A stretch of 64,000 bases of DNA from Streptomyces sp. NBC_00237 (lineage in GTDB: Bacteria > Actinomycetota > Actinomycetes > Streptomycetales > Streptomycetaceae): contig NZ_JAPEMT010000001.1 of assembly GCF_026342435.1 (NCBI RefSeq), positions 1,358,501 through 1,422,500 of the forward strand. Reading direction: 5' to 3'. Numbering within the stretch: the first letter of the stretch is position 1; each line of letters opens with the position of its first letter. This document shows positions 49,891 to 59,099 of the stretch, in pieces. Both the position numbers and the translations under genes were made by a program. The notes below the pieces were generated by a model. That model was not told the origin of the DNA. It did not search any database and saw only the letters and a program-made list of their open reading frames with translations.

Positions 49891-50742
49891 TCAGACGTTG
49901 GGGACGCGGAGTCGCGCCCACGATTCAGCGCCAGGGATTCCGTCGGCGGAGTCCCCGGAGTAGCCGAGGCGGCGTTGCCACGCGGCGTACGACTGGCGGT
50001 CGGCCTCGGACCAGGCCGGGCCCGGACCCACCTGATACCGGCCGCAGCCCTCGGCGACGAGGCGGCGCCCCATCGCGGTGATGACCGCAGACCGGCGGCC
50101 GAGTACGAAGAACGCAGCCCCAGGGAACGGTTCGTATGCCGGTCTCGGAGGGGCGGGCGCGAACGCGGGCCAGGAACCCGGGTCCTGGTGATCGTTCTCG
50201 GGCACCTGCGAGTGGCCGTACCAGCCACCCTGCTTGGCCCACGTTGCCTCGTCGCGCCGGGACGCGAAGTCGCTCGGCCGCCCCATCGGCCACACATCGG
50301 GCACTCCGTGAGAGCGCACCCACGCGAGCAGCTCCAGCCAGCCCTTGCACGGGGTGTCGACAAGGCGGCCGTACACCTTCCCGTCCACGCGGCAGTACGG
50401 GAAGAACAGCGCCTCGATCTGGAGCACGACCTTGCCCGCGCGGTTTGTTCGCGTTCCGCCTGCGCGGTCGGCGAGGCTCTTGCTCCGGCTGTCCGCCGGG
50501 ACGAACTGGGTGAACCTCCCGGTGAACGGGTCCCACAGGATGTGGGGTGCGGCTCGGCGCCCGTCCGGATTCCGGCCGAAGTATTCGGTGAGGGTCTCGA
50601 AGGAGACCAGCGGCTGAGGCTTCGCCGCAGTCGCGTTGCGGTCCCACGTGATGTGCGCGACCGCCTTCGCCGGGCCGCCGTCCATCGGAGCGGTATCGCC
50701 CACGTCGAGGCGTCTGGCCCCGGGCATCCACAGGTCGGGCAT
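49891..50742 (-). CDS. Phage endolysin with peptidoglycan-binding domain
   Basis: This is a 283-aa cell-wall hydrolase. The N-terminal ~190 residues contain AVAHITWDRNA, APHILWDPFTGRFTQFVP, CKGWLELLAWVRSHGVPDVWP and GWYGHSQVPENDHQDPG. This pattern fits an N-acetylmuramoyl-L-alanine amidase-type domain with metal-ligand histidines. The C-terminal 65 residues (YQVGPGPAWSEADRQSYAAW, DGIPGAESW) are the same wall-binding module found in the host hydrolase at 592-1752. ATG 50742 has a strong GGAGGAGGAG. It is followed by the holin. Confidence 0.85.
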   Translation of the reverse strand: MPDLWMPGARRLDVGDTAPMDGGPAKAVAHITWDRNATAAKPQPLVSFETLTEYFGRNPDGRRAAPHILWDPFTGRFTQFVPADSRSKSLADRAGGTRTNRAGKVVLQIEALFFPYCRVDGKVYGRLVDTPCKGWLELLAWVRSHGVPDVWPMGRPSDFASRRDEATWAKQGGWYGHSQVPENDHQDPGSWPAFAPAPPRPAYEPFPGAAFFVLGRRSAVITAMGRRLVAEGCGRYQVGPGPAWSEADRQSYAAWQRRLGYSGDSADGIPGAESWARLRVPNV

Positions 50743-50769
50743 GTGCTCCTCCTCCAGTAGGCATGACGA

Positions 50770-50797
50770 ACGCCCCGGCCAACGAGGCACGGGGCGT
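50770..50797 (-). terminator. Hairpin between tail-fibre and endolysin genes
   Basis: An 8-bp stem (50770-50777 with 50790-50797) with a 12-nt loop lies just past the tail-fibre stop. On the minus strand it is followed by TCGTCATGCC. It may partly end the structural transcript before the lysis genes. Confidence 0.6.
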
Positions 50798-50817
50798 GAG
50801 GTGTTAGGGGCGTGAGG

Positions 50818-51333
50818 TCAGGTCGCGGTCTGGTAGGTGCCGAAGCCGCGAAGGATCTCGCCAGCCGCCGGGGTGACCGGGGTGGTGTCGTTGAGAGCGT
50901 TCCAGTCGCCAGTGACCGAGAGCGAGGGCAGGTACATGAGGTCGGTGTTGGACGCTCCGTTGGGTACTGCGCCACTACCGATCATGAAGTTCGGTGTAGG
51001 GCTGCGCGAGTAGATGTAGTTGAAGACACCCGGAGATCCGCCAGTCACCGTGGCTGCGGTAAAGGGGAGCGACATCTTCCAGAACCCGGACCCGTACGTG
51101 GTGGTGGACCCCATCGTCAGCACGAAGATCGTGAAACAGGTGCGGCCGATCTTCATGTACTGCCCGGTGAGCGTCCCGTTTCCGAGGGCCGGTGGTGTCG
51201 TGACAGCCGTCCACGTCGGGGTGTACGGAGTCCACGCACCGAACATCGAGTTGAACTGATCTCGAATCTCAGTGTTGAGCATGCTCGCCGTGACGGTCTC
51301 GCCCACCGCCCACGTGCGCGGAGTGAACGTCAC
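50818..51333 (-). CDS. Phage tail fibre/appendage protein
   Basis: This is a 171-aa protein. The opening FTPRTWAVGETVTASMLNTEIRDQFNSM is the short helical connector seen at the N-terminus of many actinophage tail-appendage proteins. The rest is beta-rich with many Thr, Gly and Ser (YTPTWTAVTTPPALGNGTLTG), as in trimeric fibre ends. It may take part in host recognition. It overlaps the upstream gene by 4 bp (GTGA). Confidence 0.8.
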   Translation of the reverse strand: MTFTPRTWAVGETVTASMLNTEIRDQFNSMFGAWTPYTPTWTAVTTPPALGNGTLTGQYMKIGRTCFTIFVLTMGSTTTYGSGFWKMSLPFTAATVTGGSPGVFNYIYSRSPTPNFMIGSGAVPNGASNTDLMYLPSLSVTGDWNALNDTTPVTPAAGEILRGFGTYQTAT

Positions 51334-51743
51334 TGCTCACCCACGATCACCGGAGGTACCGGGTTCTTCGGGTCGTCTGCGTGCCACCAGTTCCGCAGGT
51401 GCGGCAGGGGCTGCTGCATCATCTCGGCCTCGACTGTGACCACATCGTCCGGGTAGATCACCATGCACCAGCCGAGCCCGCACTCCGTGCACCCGGCGCG
51501 CGGGTCGGTCGGGGCTCCGATCTGCGCCGAGCCACAGACGCAGTCGACCAGCCACCGGTTCTGATTGATCCTCGCGAAGTACGTCTGCTCGGCTGGCCCC
51601 TCCGGGACGACGACGCGGCGGCCCATGCGGTACTCGATCCACTTGAATACCCGCTCGGCGGCCGGGACGTCGTCCCACACGTCCTTGGGTTCGCGCGGCG
51701 GCGGCATGTAGTACCGCTCGGCTCTGACAACGGCGATGGGCAT
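51330..51743 (-). CDS. Phage protein with zinc-ribbon cysteines
   Basis: This is a 137-aa protein. A helical N-terminal half (VWDDVPAAERVFKWIEYRMGRR) precedes a four- to five-cysteine group (DCVCGSAQ, then CTECGLGWC) typical of a zinc ribbon. I do not recognise a function. It lies between the minor tail and tail-fibre genes, overlapping the latter, so a tail-associated role is likely. ATG 51743 is chosen. Confidence 0.75.
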   Translation of the reverse strand: MPIAVVRAERYYMPPPREPKDVWDDVPAAERVFKWIEYRMGRRVVVPEGPAEQTYFARINQNRWLVDCVCGSAQIGAPTDPRAGCTECGLGWCMVIYPDDVVTVEAEMMQQPLPHLRNWWHADDPKNPVPPVIVGEQ

Positions 51744-51754
51744 GCTGACGCTCC

Positions 51755-54190
51755 TCAGTAGGCGAGTCGGGTGGTGGTGCCGAGGACGCTGTACGTGGGG
51801 TCGTCGAGGACCCACACGGAGTCGGTGGCGGAGGTGCTGGTGTGGAACTGGATCGTGTGGGACTTCTCGCGGATGGTCTCGGTGTAGCCCTCGATGGTGA
51901 CCCGCATCGACGACGCGGGTGCCTGACTCGGGAGGCCAGTCACGGAAAAGTACGTCGAGATGTCCGCGTCGAGAATGTCGGAGTACCCAGTCATCGTGAA
52001 CGCCTCGACCGGGACTTCACGCAGCTCCGGGCCCGGGTCGGCGTACCGGGACACCGTCCAATACGCGGCGTCGAGAACGCTGTTGTCGCTCGTCTTCAGC
52101 AGGGTGAGCTGCTGCGAGTACGTTCCGTATGCGGCCACGCTCTCCGGGGCGGACACACGCTGCGTCGCACCGCCCGGCCTGCTGGCCTCGACCTGGTTCG
52201 TGAGTTTCTGGTCGTCATCCCGGAGCGATGTCCCCGGCTCCAGGTCCGCGTAGGCGATCGTGAACACCTCGGACAGCGGGTCCGGGTTGTAGCGCAGGTC
52301 GCGGGATTGGTAGGCCAGCCCGTACCAGTCGCGCTCCGCGAAGAGTTTCCCGGACTCGGTTGCCTCGACCTCCCGCAGCCGTGGCATCACCGCCGTCCCG
52401 GCCTCGCCCTGCGCGGCCACCGGGTCGTGGGTGCTGCCCCACACGGTGACATCGGTGATGCCCGCGTACCGGGCCAGCCGGGACACCCGCTCGTCCGCCG
52501 CCTCCCCGTCATACGCCGTCATCCCTGCCGTGTAGTGCTCCGCCCGCAGCGCGCCGAGCGCGACCGGGTTGAGGTACACGGCAACGTGCCCGATCTGCCC
52601 CGACCACAGGCGTGCGCCCCGGTACCCGCCGACGTGGAGGCCGCGCAGGTTGCCCATGCCGCTGATCGCCGGGTACGTCCCGACGAGGAACCCGTCCACG
52701 TACACGGCTCGGTTGGCCTCGTCGTACACCACGTGATGCCAGACATCGTTGGCGAGGTTGCCGGACGTGGTGGTCTGGACGAGCCGTGTTCCAGGCCCGT
52801 CCTCGATGTGCTCGACCACCAGGACGCCGGACCCGTTCAGGGCGAGGACGAGTTCGTGATCCAAGTCCGGCGAGTACAGCCCCAGCAGGGCGCGGCTGTT
52901 CGTGCTCGTCTTGAAGAAGCACTCGACGAGCTTCCAGTACAGGCCCGAGTCAGACTGGAAGGTCGAGCCCAGGTTGGCAGAGAAGTACTTCCCCGCCGAA
53001 GCGCTCGCCGGGACCAGCGAGAGACACGTCTCACCAGTGGCCGGCGGACCGTCCGCCCCGAAATCGGCGGTGCCTCCGCTGCTGACCTGAAGGCGGGCGA
53101 GCGCCCCGGACGCGCGCCCGGACAGGTCGCCCGCGCTGGTCGCTCCGGCTGGTTCGGTAAGCGGGTAGTACGCGCGCGGGTCGTAGAGGAGCACCTCCTC
53201 GACAAGACACGACTTCAGCGAGGGCAAGCGGTTGAGCCGCTTGAACAGATCGGACGCGGACACCGTTACCTTGGACTCCAAGCCCTCCCAGTCCACGGGC
53301 AACTCGTTCAGTGTGCCCCAGAACCTGCTGCGCACCCGGTGCCCGAAGAGGTCCCACTCCACATAGTCGGTGCTGCCCCCGGTTCGGCTCGTTGGCATCT
53401 CGATGACCAGGGCCTGCGACGTCACCCATGCCGGGGTGGCGATCGACCGGCGTACCGTCCACCCGGTCCCGGTCGACGAGGTCTCCCAGTACAGGGTGCC
53501 GCCGGTCTCCCGCATGCGGAGCCAGGCGTGGCTGATCGGCGAGTACGTCAGCACCGTCGCGCCCGCGTCGAAGTACCCGACGTCGCTGACACACCGCAGC
53601 TCACCCGTGACCGGGCTGTACTGGAAGCCGACTCGTGTCCCGGCGGTGAGGCTGTTCGCCATGAGTCCGGCCGACGCCGCCGAGCTGCCCAGCGTGGAGG
53701 GGAGGGTGGCGAGCTTCGCCCAGAACGCTGACCCGGCCAGGGTCCAGGAACGCGCCGACTGGTATGCCGCGAACCCGCCCGGGATCAGCGGGACGCGTGC
53801 CTTGCCGCCGACCTCGACCGCCCCGCCGTAGGACGAGGGCCACAGGATGGTGTCGATCCGCTCGTCGTCGAAGTCGTCGCTGAGCATGGCGGCGGGCCAC
53901 GGGGCGACCCCGGTGCGGGCGGTGGTCGTGGTGACCGCAGCCCTCACTGGGGCGTTGCGGCGGACGAACGGGTAGTACGGGGAAGCGCTGTTGCCCGGGG
54001 TGAACCTTCCGTCCGCATTGTCCAGGCGCAGCGTCATCGTCCCGGGCTGAGTTTCCGACAGCTCGTCCGAGGCACCACGACTGATGGCGATGCCCTGGAC
54101 CATGTCGACGTACTGGGAGATGTCCGTCCAGGTGATGGTGGCCGGGGCGGTGATCAGCCCACCCCACCCGGCCTCGACGAGGATCGCCAC
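51755..54190 (-). CDS. Phage minor tail protein with concanavalin-like domains
   Basis: This is an 811-aa tail-tip protein. The N-terminal ~70 residues (WTDISQYVDMVQGIAISRGA, TMTLRLDNADGRFTPGN) match the start of actinophage minor tail proteins. Residues about 100-280 contain a beta-sandwich with HAWLRMRETGGTLYWE. A second LamG-like domain lies at about 380-590 (LYDPRAYYPLTEP, WHHVVYDEANRAVYVDGFLVG). The C-terminal part resembles a baseplate hub. GTG 54190 begins 4 bp after the tape-measure stop. The first sandwich is closely similar to the separate protein at 61619-62266. Confidence 0.85.
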   Translation of the reverse strand: MAILVEAGWGGLITAPATITWTDISQYVDMVQGIAISRGASDELSETQPGTMTLRLDNADGRFTPGNSASPYYPFVRRNAPVRAAVTTTTARTGVAPWPAAMLSDDFDDERIDTILWPSSYGGAVEVGGKARVPLIPGGFAAYQSARSWTLAGSAFWAKLATLPSTLGSSAASAGLMANSLTAGTRVGFQYSPVTGELRCVSDVGYFDAGATVLTYSPISHAWLRMRETGGTLYWETSSTGTGWTVRRSIATPAWVTSQALVIEMPTSRTGGSTDYVEWDLFGHRVRSRFWGTLNELPVDWEGLESKVTVSASDLFKRLNRLPSLKSCLVEEVLLYDPRAYYPLTEPAGATSAGDLSGRASGALARLQVSSGGTADFGADGPPATGETCLSLVPASASAGKYFSANLGSTFQSDSGLYWKLVECFFKTSTNSRALLGLYSPDLDHELVLALNGSGVLVVEHIEDGPGTRLVQTTTSGNLANDVWHHVVYDEANRAVYVDGFLVGTYPAISGMGNLRGLHVGGYRGARLWSGQIGHVAVYLNPVALGALRAEHYTAGMTAYDGEAADERVSRLARYAGITDVTVWGSTHDPVAAQGEAGTAVMPRLREVEATESGKLFAERDWYGLAYQSRDLRYNPDPLSEVFTIAYADLEPGTSLRDDDQKLTNQVEASRPGGATQRVSAPESVAAYGTYSQQLTLLKTSDNSVLDAAYWTVSRYADPGPELREVPVEAFTMTGYSDILDADISTYFSVTGLPSQAPASSMRVTIEGYTETIREKSHTIQFHTSTSATDSVWVLDDPTYSVLGTTTRLAY

Positions 54191-54194
54191 ACCA

Positions 54195-57100
54195 TCACCC
54201 CACTCCCAGGACGACGTTGACGCCGTGGACCCTCTTGAGTTCGAGCAGGGTGCGGCGGAGTTCCCTGCCCACCGCGACCGGGTCGAGGGCCCCGTGCACG
54301 TCGATCTGTACGTACACCGGTGCCGCACCGCCCCGGCCGCCGGACGTCCCTGCGGTGATCGCGGGCCGAGCCGACGTGACCCTGCTGGACACCACACCCA
54401 TTGCCCTGTCCACGGCCGGGAGCCGGTCGACAAGTCCGAGCGCGAGACCCTCGGTGGAGTAGCGGCCCATCTCCGCCATGACGCGACTCGGGCTGCGGAT
54501 GCCGAGGGCCTGCTTGATGCTCTTCTGCATCCCCTTGGCGATCCGGAGCATCGCGGCTTCGATGTCCTTCTGCTGGCCGAGCAGACCCGTGAGGAACCCC
54601 TTGCCCGCCATGCGCCCGCTGTCGTACATCGCGTCGGCGCCCGCGTTGCCGAGGGAGGCCGACGCCTTCTCGATCTGTCCCTGCGTGCTGTTGATCGAGG
54701 ACAGCACCTTCGAGTTGGACCCGGCCAGCGCGGACGCGTAGGCGTAGCCCTGCTCCGGCCCCATGTCGAGGATTTGCCGCAGCAGAGACTTGCTGAGCCC
54801 CCGCTTGGCCAGGGCGTTCACGTAGCTCGTGAACGTCTTGATCTTCGACAGCTTGGCCGCGAGCCCGCCCTTGATGGACCCGGCCGACACCTCCTCCGCG
54901 TCCAGCCCGAGCGCGCCGAGCGCCGCCCCTTCTCGGGCCTTCGTCGTCAGGTCCGTCGCGTACGCCTTAGCAGTGGCGATCTTCGACGCGAGCGCATCAC
55001 GCTGCTTGGCGAGGCCCTGGAGCCGGACGTTCTCTCGGTTGAGCTTCGCGACGAGCCACGAGTCGACGTTCGTACGCCGCCCCTTGAAGGCGGCCCAGAT
55101 CGCCGAGGCCAGACTCTTCGCCGTGGACGCGATCTTCGATGCGCTTCCGGTCAGGCCCACGATCAGACCTTGCCCCGCTTGCTTCGCGAGGGCCTGCATC
55201 TTCTTCGACGGCGATGCAATCTCCAGCTCACCGCGCACCCCAGCCGACACCGCAGCGGCCATCGCCCGCGCGGACGACTCCACACCACCAGCAGACGCAG
55301 CCATCCCAGAGGACAGGCCCCGGCCCACCTCGGCCCCTGCACCGGCCATCGCTGAGCCGCCGAGCCCGGACATTCCCAACTGACCCGCGTTCAGCGCGTT
55401 CAGGAAGTCCAGCCCGTACTTGGCGACCGAACGTGCGCGGATGACGTACTCACCGTTGGAGACCATGGCGAGGATGCTGTCCGACGTCCCCGTGCCCGGA
55501 CCACGAACCGCCCCGCCCCCCGGGTATCCGGTCAGACCACCGGAGGCATAGCCGACCAGCCCGCCGGACGCCAGCATCCACGACGGCTTCTGCTGCGCGG
55601 CAACGGTCTGCACGTAGTTCGTGCGGACCGTCACCGTCTTGTTCTGGATGGACGCGAGCGCCCGCTTCGCCGCGGCGACCTGCGCTTCAAGCTGCGCGAT
55701 CTGCGCCCGGATCGCAGCCTTCCGCGAGTCCGGCACACGGCCCAACTGCGCCTTCGCGCTGGTCAGCTTCGCCTGAAGATCGTCCAGGTTGCCACGCAGC
55801 CTCGCCGTCTTGTCCGGGGTGCGGAGGATCTGTGCCGCCAGCGCCGCAGCCTGCTGCCGGGTGAGGCCCATTGCATCGCCAGCCCGGATTAGTGCCGTGC
55901 GGCCCTTCTCGTAGATCCCGTTCACCGTGGACCACGAAGCCCCAGACTGCCTGGCCTGCGCCGCCGCCTCGTCGGTCTTCGCCGCGAGGTCGTTCAACGC
56001 TCCGGCCGCCGTGCGGGCTTTCGCGCTGTTCAGGTCGAGCTGCCCACCCGACATGCTGAGGGCGGTTTCGTTCCCCTTGATCGCAGCCGTGGTCGCGTCG
56101 AGTGCAGCCTCGAACCCGATCATCCCGGAGAGGCCCTGACGGTTGACGTCGTTCAGCGCCTGGAGCGACTGCCGCAGCCCGTCGGCCGACGCCTTCTGCG
56201 CTGCCAGCTTTGCCTGCACCTGCTGCGCCTGCGCACCGAACAACCCCTGTGAATCGGCGACGAGCTTCGCTTCGAACGCCATGTCCCGCAGGGCGTCCTT
56301 GTACTGGGTGAGCTGCCCGCGAAGCTCGCTCTTACCCAGCTCGCCGAGCCCAGCCGCAGTGCGCTTCAGCGCAGCCTCGGCCAACTGAGGGTTGCCCCCC
56401 TTGACGAGCTGCGCGAGCGCCTGGTCCAGAGCCCCGACCTGCTCCTTGGACGTCTTCACGGCGGTCGAGTCCATGCCGAAAATCTTGGTCAGGCCCTGGA
56501 CTGTGGACTCGTAGTTCGACGGCCGGGACAGGGTCCGCAGCGAGATCTCCAGCTCGCCGAGGTCCGTGCCGAGCACGCGCGCGGCCTCACCGCTGAGCTT
56601 CCCGCCTTGGGCGAACTGGCCGATGGACGAGGTCATCTTGTCGATGTCCGGCGGAGCCTGCTTGCCGATCGACATCAACTCGCCGAGAGCGATGACCAGC
56701 AGACCGATACCGGTCCCCGCCAGCGCCAGCTTCGCCCCCCGAGACAACGCTCCGAGCGAGGCTGTCACCGCAGCGAGCCGACCCGGAGTAGCCGCGGCTG
56801 CGGCCTGCATCGCCACCAGTTGGACGCCGAACGCGGCCATCGCCGTGCGCGCCGCCGCGAAGCCGAGCGCGGCCAGTTTCACCACCCGCATCGCGACCGC
56901 GAGTTGCAGCAGCGCAGCGATCGCCCCCGGGGGAACCGCGGACACGATCCGGGCGAGGACGTCGACCGCCTGGAGCATGCCAACACCGACCTCGGACCCG
57001 GCGCGTAGGACGTTCAGAAGCGCTTGGCCCAGGTTGGTCAGGACAGAGCCCACCACCGGGCCCTGCGCCTGCGCAAACGTCATGAACTCCTGGAGACCGC

Positions 57101-57911
57101 CGCCGATCTTGCCGGTGTCGCCCGTCCGCATCAGCCGGACGATCCCGTCGTTCACCTTGGACAGCGTGCCGGTCGCGAAGCGCTCGAAGCGGCCCACGGT
57201 CGCATCGAACCCAGGCGTGGCCATGCCCCCGCCAAGGATCGTGACCATACGGTCCAGCTCACCCGACGTGCCACGGACAAGCCCGCGCGCCTTCGGGAGG
57301 AGCCCGGTGAAGAGCGAAATGCCCTTGATCACCGGCGACATGGTGTCCTTGGCTAGTCCGTCAGACCATGCCTGATACGTGTCTTTCAGTACGGAGAGCT
57401 GCGCCGACGCCCGCTGCACCTCCGGGGGCAGCTTGGCCATCACCTTCGCGTACTCCGCCTGCGCGGCAGCGGCCTCCTTCGAACGGGCACCGGACTTCGC
57501 GACTGCCTCGGCGTGCTTCTTCTCCGCCTCGGACGCCTCGCCCATGGCCTTGATCTGCGGACCCAGTGCCGCACCGTATGCGGCAGCAGCCACCGCGGCG
57601 GCACCAGTCCCTGCCGCAATGGGAGCGAGCGCACCGGCGATGCCAGCCGCCGCCGGAATGGCCGCAGGCGCGAGGCTGACGAACGTCTTCTTGAGCGCCT
57701 CGACAGCCTTGCCGTTGGCGTCCGCGTCCTTCTGCATCCCGGCGAGCCGGTTCGCCGAGGTATCCGCCAGCCGGTTGATTGCCGCGGATCCCTCGATCTG
57801 CGCGACGAGGAGACGGCGCCCCATACGGTTCGCCGCGTCCCCTGCCCGGTCCAGGACGCGCGACAGCTGGTCGCGACCACTGAGGATGAAGTTCAGGCGG
57901 GAATCGGCCAC
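54195..57911 (-). CDS. Phage tape measure protein
   Basis: This 1238-aa protein sets tail length. Long Ala/Lys/Glu-rich helices alternate with hydrophobic segments (AAAGIAGALAPIAAGTGAAAVAAAAYGAAL; LALAGTGIGLLVIALGELMS; VQLVAMQAAAA). The C-terminal third contains GYASGGLTGYPGGGAVRGPGTGTSDSI-type Gly-rich stretches and the frequent actinophage motif AMVSNGEYVIRARSVAKYG in a related form. GTG 57911 follows the chaperone frameshift product by 17 bp. A tail of about 1240 residues suggests a siphovirus tail well over 100 nm, by the usual 1.5 Å per residue rule. Confidence 0.93.
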   Translation of the reverse strand: MADSRLNFILSGRDQLSRVLDRAGDAANRMGRRLLVAQIEGSAAINRLADTSANRLAGMQKDADANGKAVEALKKTFVSLAPAAIPAAAGIAGALAPIAAGTGAAAVAAAAYGAALGPQIKAMGEASEAEKKHAEAVAKSGARSKEAAAAQAEYAKVMAKLPPEVQRASAQLSVLKDTYQAWSDGLAKDTMSPVIKGISLFTGLLPKARGLVRGTSGELDRMVTILGGGMATPGFDATVGRFERFATGTLSKVNDGIVRLMRTGDTGKIGGGLQEFMTFAQAQGPVVGSVLTNLGQALLNVLRAGSEVGVGMLQAVDVLARIVSAVPPGAIAALLQLAVAMRVVKLAALGFAAARTAMAAFGVQLVAMQAAAAATPGRLAAVTASLGALSRGAKLALAGTGIGLLVIALGELMSIGKQAPPDIDKMTSSIGQFAQGGKLSGEAARVLGTDLGELEISLRTLSRPSNYESTVQGLTKIFGMDSTAVKTSKEQVGALDQALAQLVKGGNPQLAEAALKRTAAGLGELGKSELRGQLTQYKDALRDMAFEAKLVADSQGLFGAQAQQVQAKLAAQKASADGLRQSLQALNDVNRQGLSGMIGFEAALDATTAAIKGNETALSMSGGQLDLNSAKARTAAGALNDLAAKTDEAAAQARQSGASWSTVNGIYEKGRTALIRAGDAMGLTRQQAAALAAQILRTPDKTARLRGNLDDLQAKLTSAKAQLGRVPDSRKAAIRAQIAQLEAQVAAAKRALASIQNKTVTVRTNYVQTVAAQQKPSWMLASGGLVGYASGGLTGYPGGGAVRGPGTGTSDSILAMVSNGEYVIRARSVAKYGLDFLNALNAGQLGMSGLGGSAMAGAGAEVGRGLSSGMAASAGGVESSARAMAAAVSAGVRGELEIASPSKKMQALAKQAGQGLIVGLTGSASKIASTAKSLASAIWAAFKGRRTNVDSWLVAKLNRENVRLQGLAKQRDALASKIATAKAYATDLTTKAREGAALGALGLDAEEVSAGSIKGGLAAKLSKIKTFTSYVNALAKRGLSKSLLRQILDMGPEQGYAYASALAGSNSKVLSSINSTQGQIEKASASLGNAGADAMYDSGRMAGKGFLTGLLGQQKDIEAAMLRIAKGMQKSIKQALGIRSPSRVMAEMGRYSTEGLALGLVDRLPAVDRAMGVVSSRVTSARPAITAGTSGGRGGAAPVYVQIDVHGALDPVAVGRELRRTLLELKRVHGVNVVLGVG

Positions 57912-57928
57912 CGGGTCACCGCCTTATC

Positions 57929-58141
57929 TCATTCGGCGCCCTGCGCCTGTTGTGCCTGGTGGGCGTCGAGCCATGCGGTGAGCACGTGGAAGTCGACGAC
58001 GGTCAGGTCATCGACGGCTCGGGGTGGGATGTGGAGGACGTGGGCGAAGAGTCCAAGCCAGTGGGTGCGGGCTCGGGAGATGCTGGGATCGGGGCGAAAG
58101 TCGGAGACATCACGGGCTCCGCCTGGGGCTCCTCTTTTGGG
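57929..58141 (-). CDS. Frameshift extension of the tail assembly chaperone (gpT-like)
   Basis: Slipping back one base at CCCAAAA (58135-58141) opens a frame of exactly 68 codons ending with TGA at 57929-57931. It reads RGAPGGARDVSDFRPDPSIS and onward, including THWLGLFAHVLHIPPRAVDDL and DFHVLTAWLDAHQ, which looks like genuine gpT sequence. There is no good start codon of its own. The fused gpGT would be 214 aa (146 from gpG). It recruits the tail-tube subunits to the tape measure protein in known phages. Confidence 0.85.
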   Translation of the reverse strand, partial: PKRGAPGGARDVSDFRPDPSISRARTHWLGLFAHVLHIPPRAVDDLTVVDFHVLTAWLDAHQAQQAQGAE

Positions 58142-58572
58142 TCGGCCACTGACGTCTCACGGTGTGTGGTGATCACGGCCTCGATGACCTCGGCCGCCCG
58201 TTCGCGGTCCACACACGCCTTGGCCATGGCGCGGACGAAGTCCTCCGCACCCTCAGCAGTGACGTCCTCCTCGACGGCCAGCAGCTTCAGCGCCTGGGCC
58301 GCTTCCTGCTCCACCTCGTCGAGGTCCCAGAACGTGCGCATCTCCCTGATCCCGGGGTCCCAGTCGGCCCACCGCAGGGACGGGTTGCTGCGCTTTCGCA
58401 GTACCCAGATGACCCCGCGCATTCCGTCGAGGTCGTTGTTCTTGAGCTTGCTCTCGATGTCCCCCCACTCCCTGCCCACGGTGCGTTCCACGATGGATGC
58501 CTCGGACACGCGGAGGGTGTTCACGTCGTACTGCTCGGGCTCCCCACCGGCCGGGGTGTACACGATGATCAA
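58003..58572 (-). CDS. Tail assembly chaperone (gpG-like)
   Basis: This is a 189-aa protein needed during tail assembly but absent from virions in related phages. The N-terminal half is compact (YDVNTLRVSEASIVERTVGREW, GVIWVLRKRSNPSLRWADWD). The middle is helical and acidic (DEVEQEAAQALKLLAVEEDVTAEGAEDFVRAMA). The last 45 residues are Pro/Ser-rich and non-essential looking. The start is TTG 58572, with AGGAG six bases upstream. It lies between tail tube and tape measure, the standard place for this gene. Confidence 0.87.
   Translation of the reverse strand: MIIVYTPAGGEPEQYDVNTLRVSEASIVERTVGREWGDIESKLKNNDLDGMRGVIWVLRKRSNPSLRWADWDPGIREMRTFWDLDEVEQEAAQALKLLAVEEDVTAEGAEDFVRAMAKACVDRERAAEVIEAVITTHRETSVADPKEEPQAEPVMSPTFAPIPASPEPAPTGLDSSPTSSTSHPEPSMT
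58135..58141 (-). promoter_or_regulatory. Programmed -1 ribosomal frameshift site CCCAAAA
   Basis: On the minus strand the heptamer C CCA AAA lies in the gpG frame (GAC CCA AAA GAG), a perfect X XXY YYZ slippery sequence. Shifting there joins gpG to the 68-codon gpT frame. Position, frame and neighbouring genes all fit the conserved G/GT chaperone arrangement of long-tailed phages. Confidence 0.88.
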
Positions 58573-58584
58573 AGTCAGCTCCTG

Positions 58585-59097
58585 TCAGGCGATGCGGTTG
58601 CGGACGTCGTCGACGATCCGGGCGACCTCGGCGGTCATGCGGGGGGTGTGCTTGCGGACGGTGCCGTCCCACCAGTTCGCCGGGGCGGTTTGGGTGGCCC
58701 ATCGTTTGCGGTTGCCGAACACGGGGTGGCGGATCCTGCCGGTGTTGATCACTGTCGGCATGTTGCGGAGATCCGTCGGGAGCGCGGACCGGTCGATCCA
58801 CACCCGGGCCCCTGGCGATCCGCCGGTCCGGACGCTGATCCGGATCGCGGACGCGATCGTGTCCCGAAGCGGACGCGTCGTCGGACTGGCCCCGCCTCGC
58901 TTGCCGGATGCGCGTCCGGCCGAGCGGATCGGCAGTCCGCGCATGGTGCGCTGGAGATCATCTTTCAGAGGCTCGGCAGCCCGGCGGATACGCCGCTGCA
59001 TGGACGCGCGGATGTTCTCGTGACCGGCCGCCCGCAGACGCCGTTGCAGCTCTAGGAGCTGGCCGGTCCCGATGATCTGGAAGGACCCGGCCGCCAC
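58585..59097 (-). CDS. Phage tail/head completion protein (HK97 gp10-like)
   Basis: This is a 170-aa protein. Basic helical N-terminal part (LLELQRRLRAAGHENIRASMQRRIRRAAEPLKDDLQ), then VRTGGSPGARVWIDRS and a C-terminal GNRKRWATQTAPANWWDGTV region. This matches the general character of HK97-gp10-like tail completion proteins. Its place between the tail tube gene and the connector genes is somewhat shifted from the commonest order, so the call rests on sequence style. GTG 59097 starts it 3 bp after the tail-tube stop. Confidence 0.65.
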   Translation of the reverse strand: MAAGSFQIIGTGQLLELQRRLRAAGHENIRASMQRRIRRAAEPLKDDLQRTMRGLPIRSAGRASGKRGGASPTTRPLRDTIASAIRISVRTGGSPGARVWIDRSALPTDLRNMPTVINTGRIRHPVFGNRKRWATQTAPANWWDGTVRKHTPRMTAEVARIVDDVRNRIA

Positions 59098-59099
59098 GG

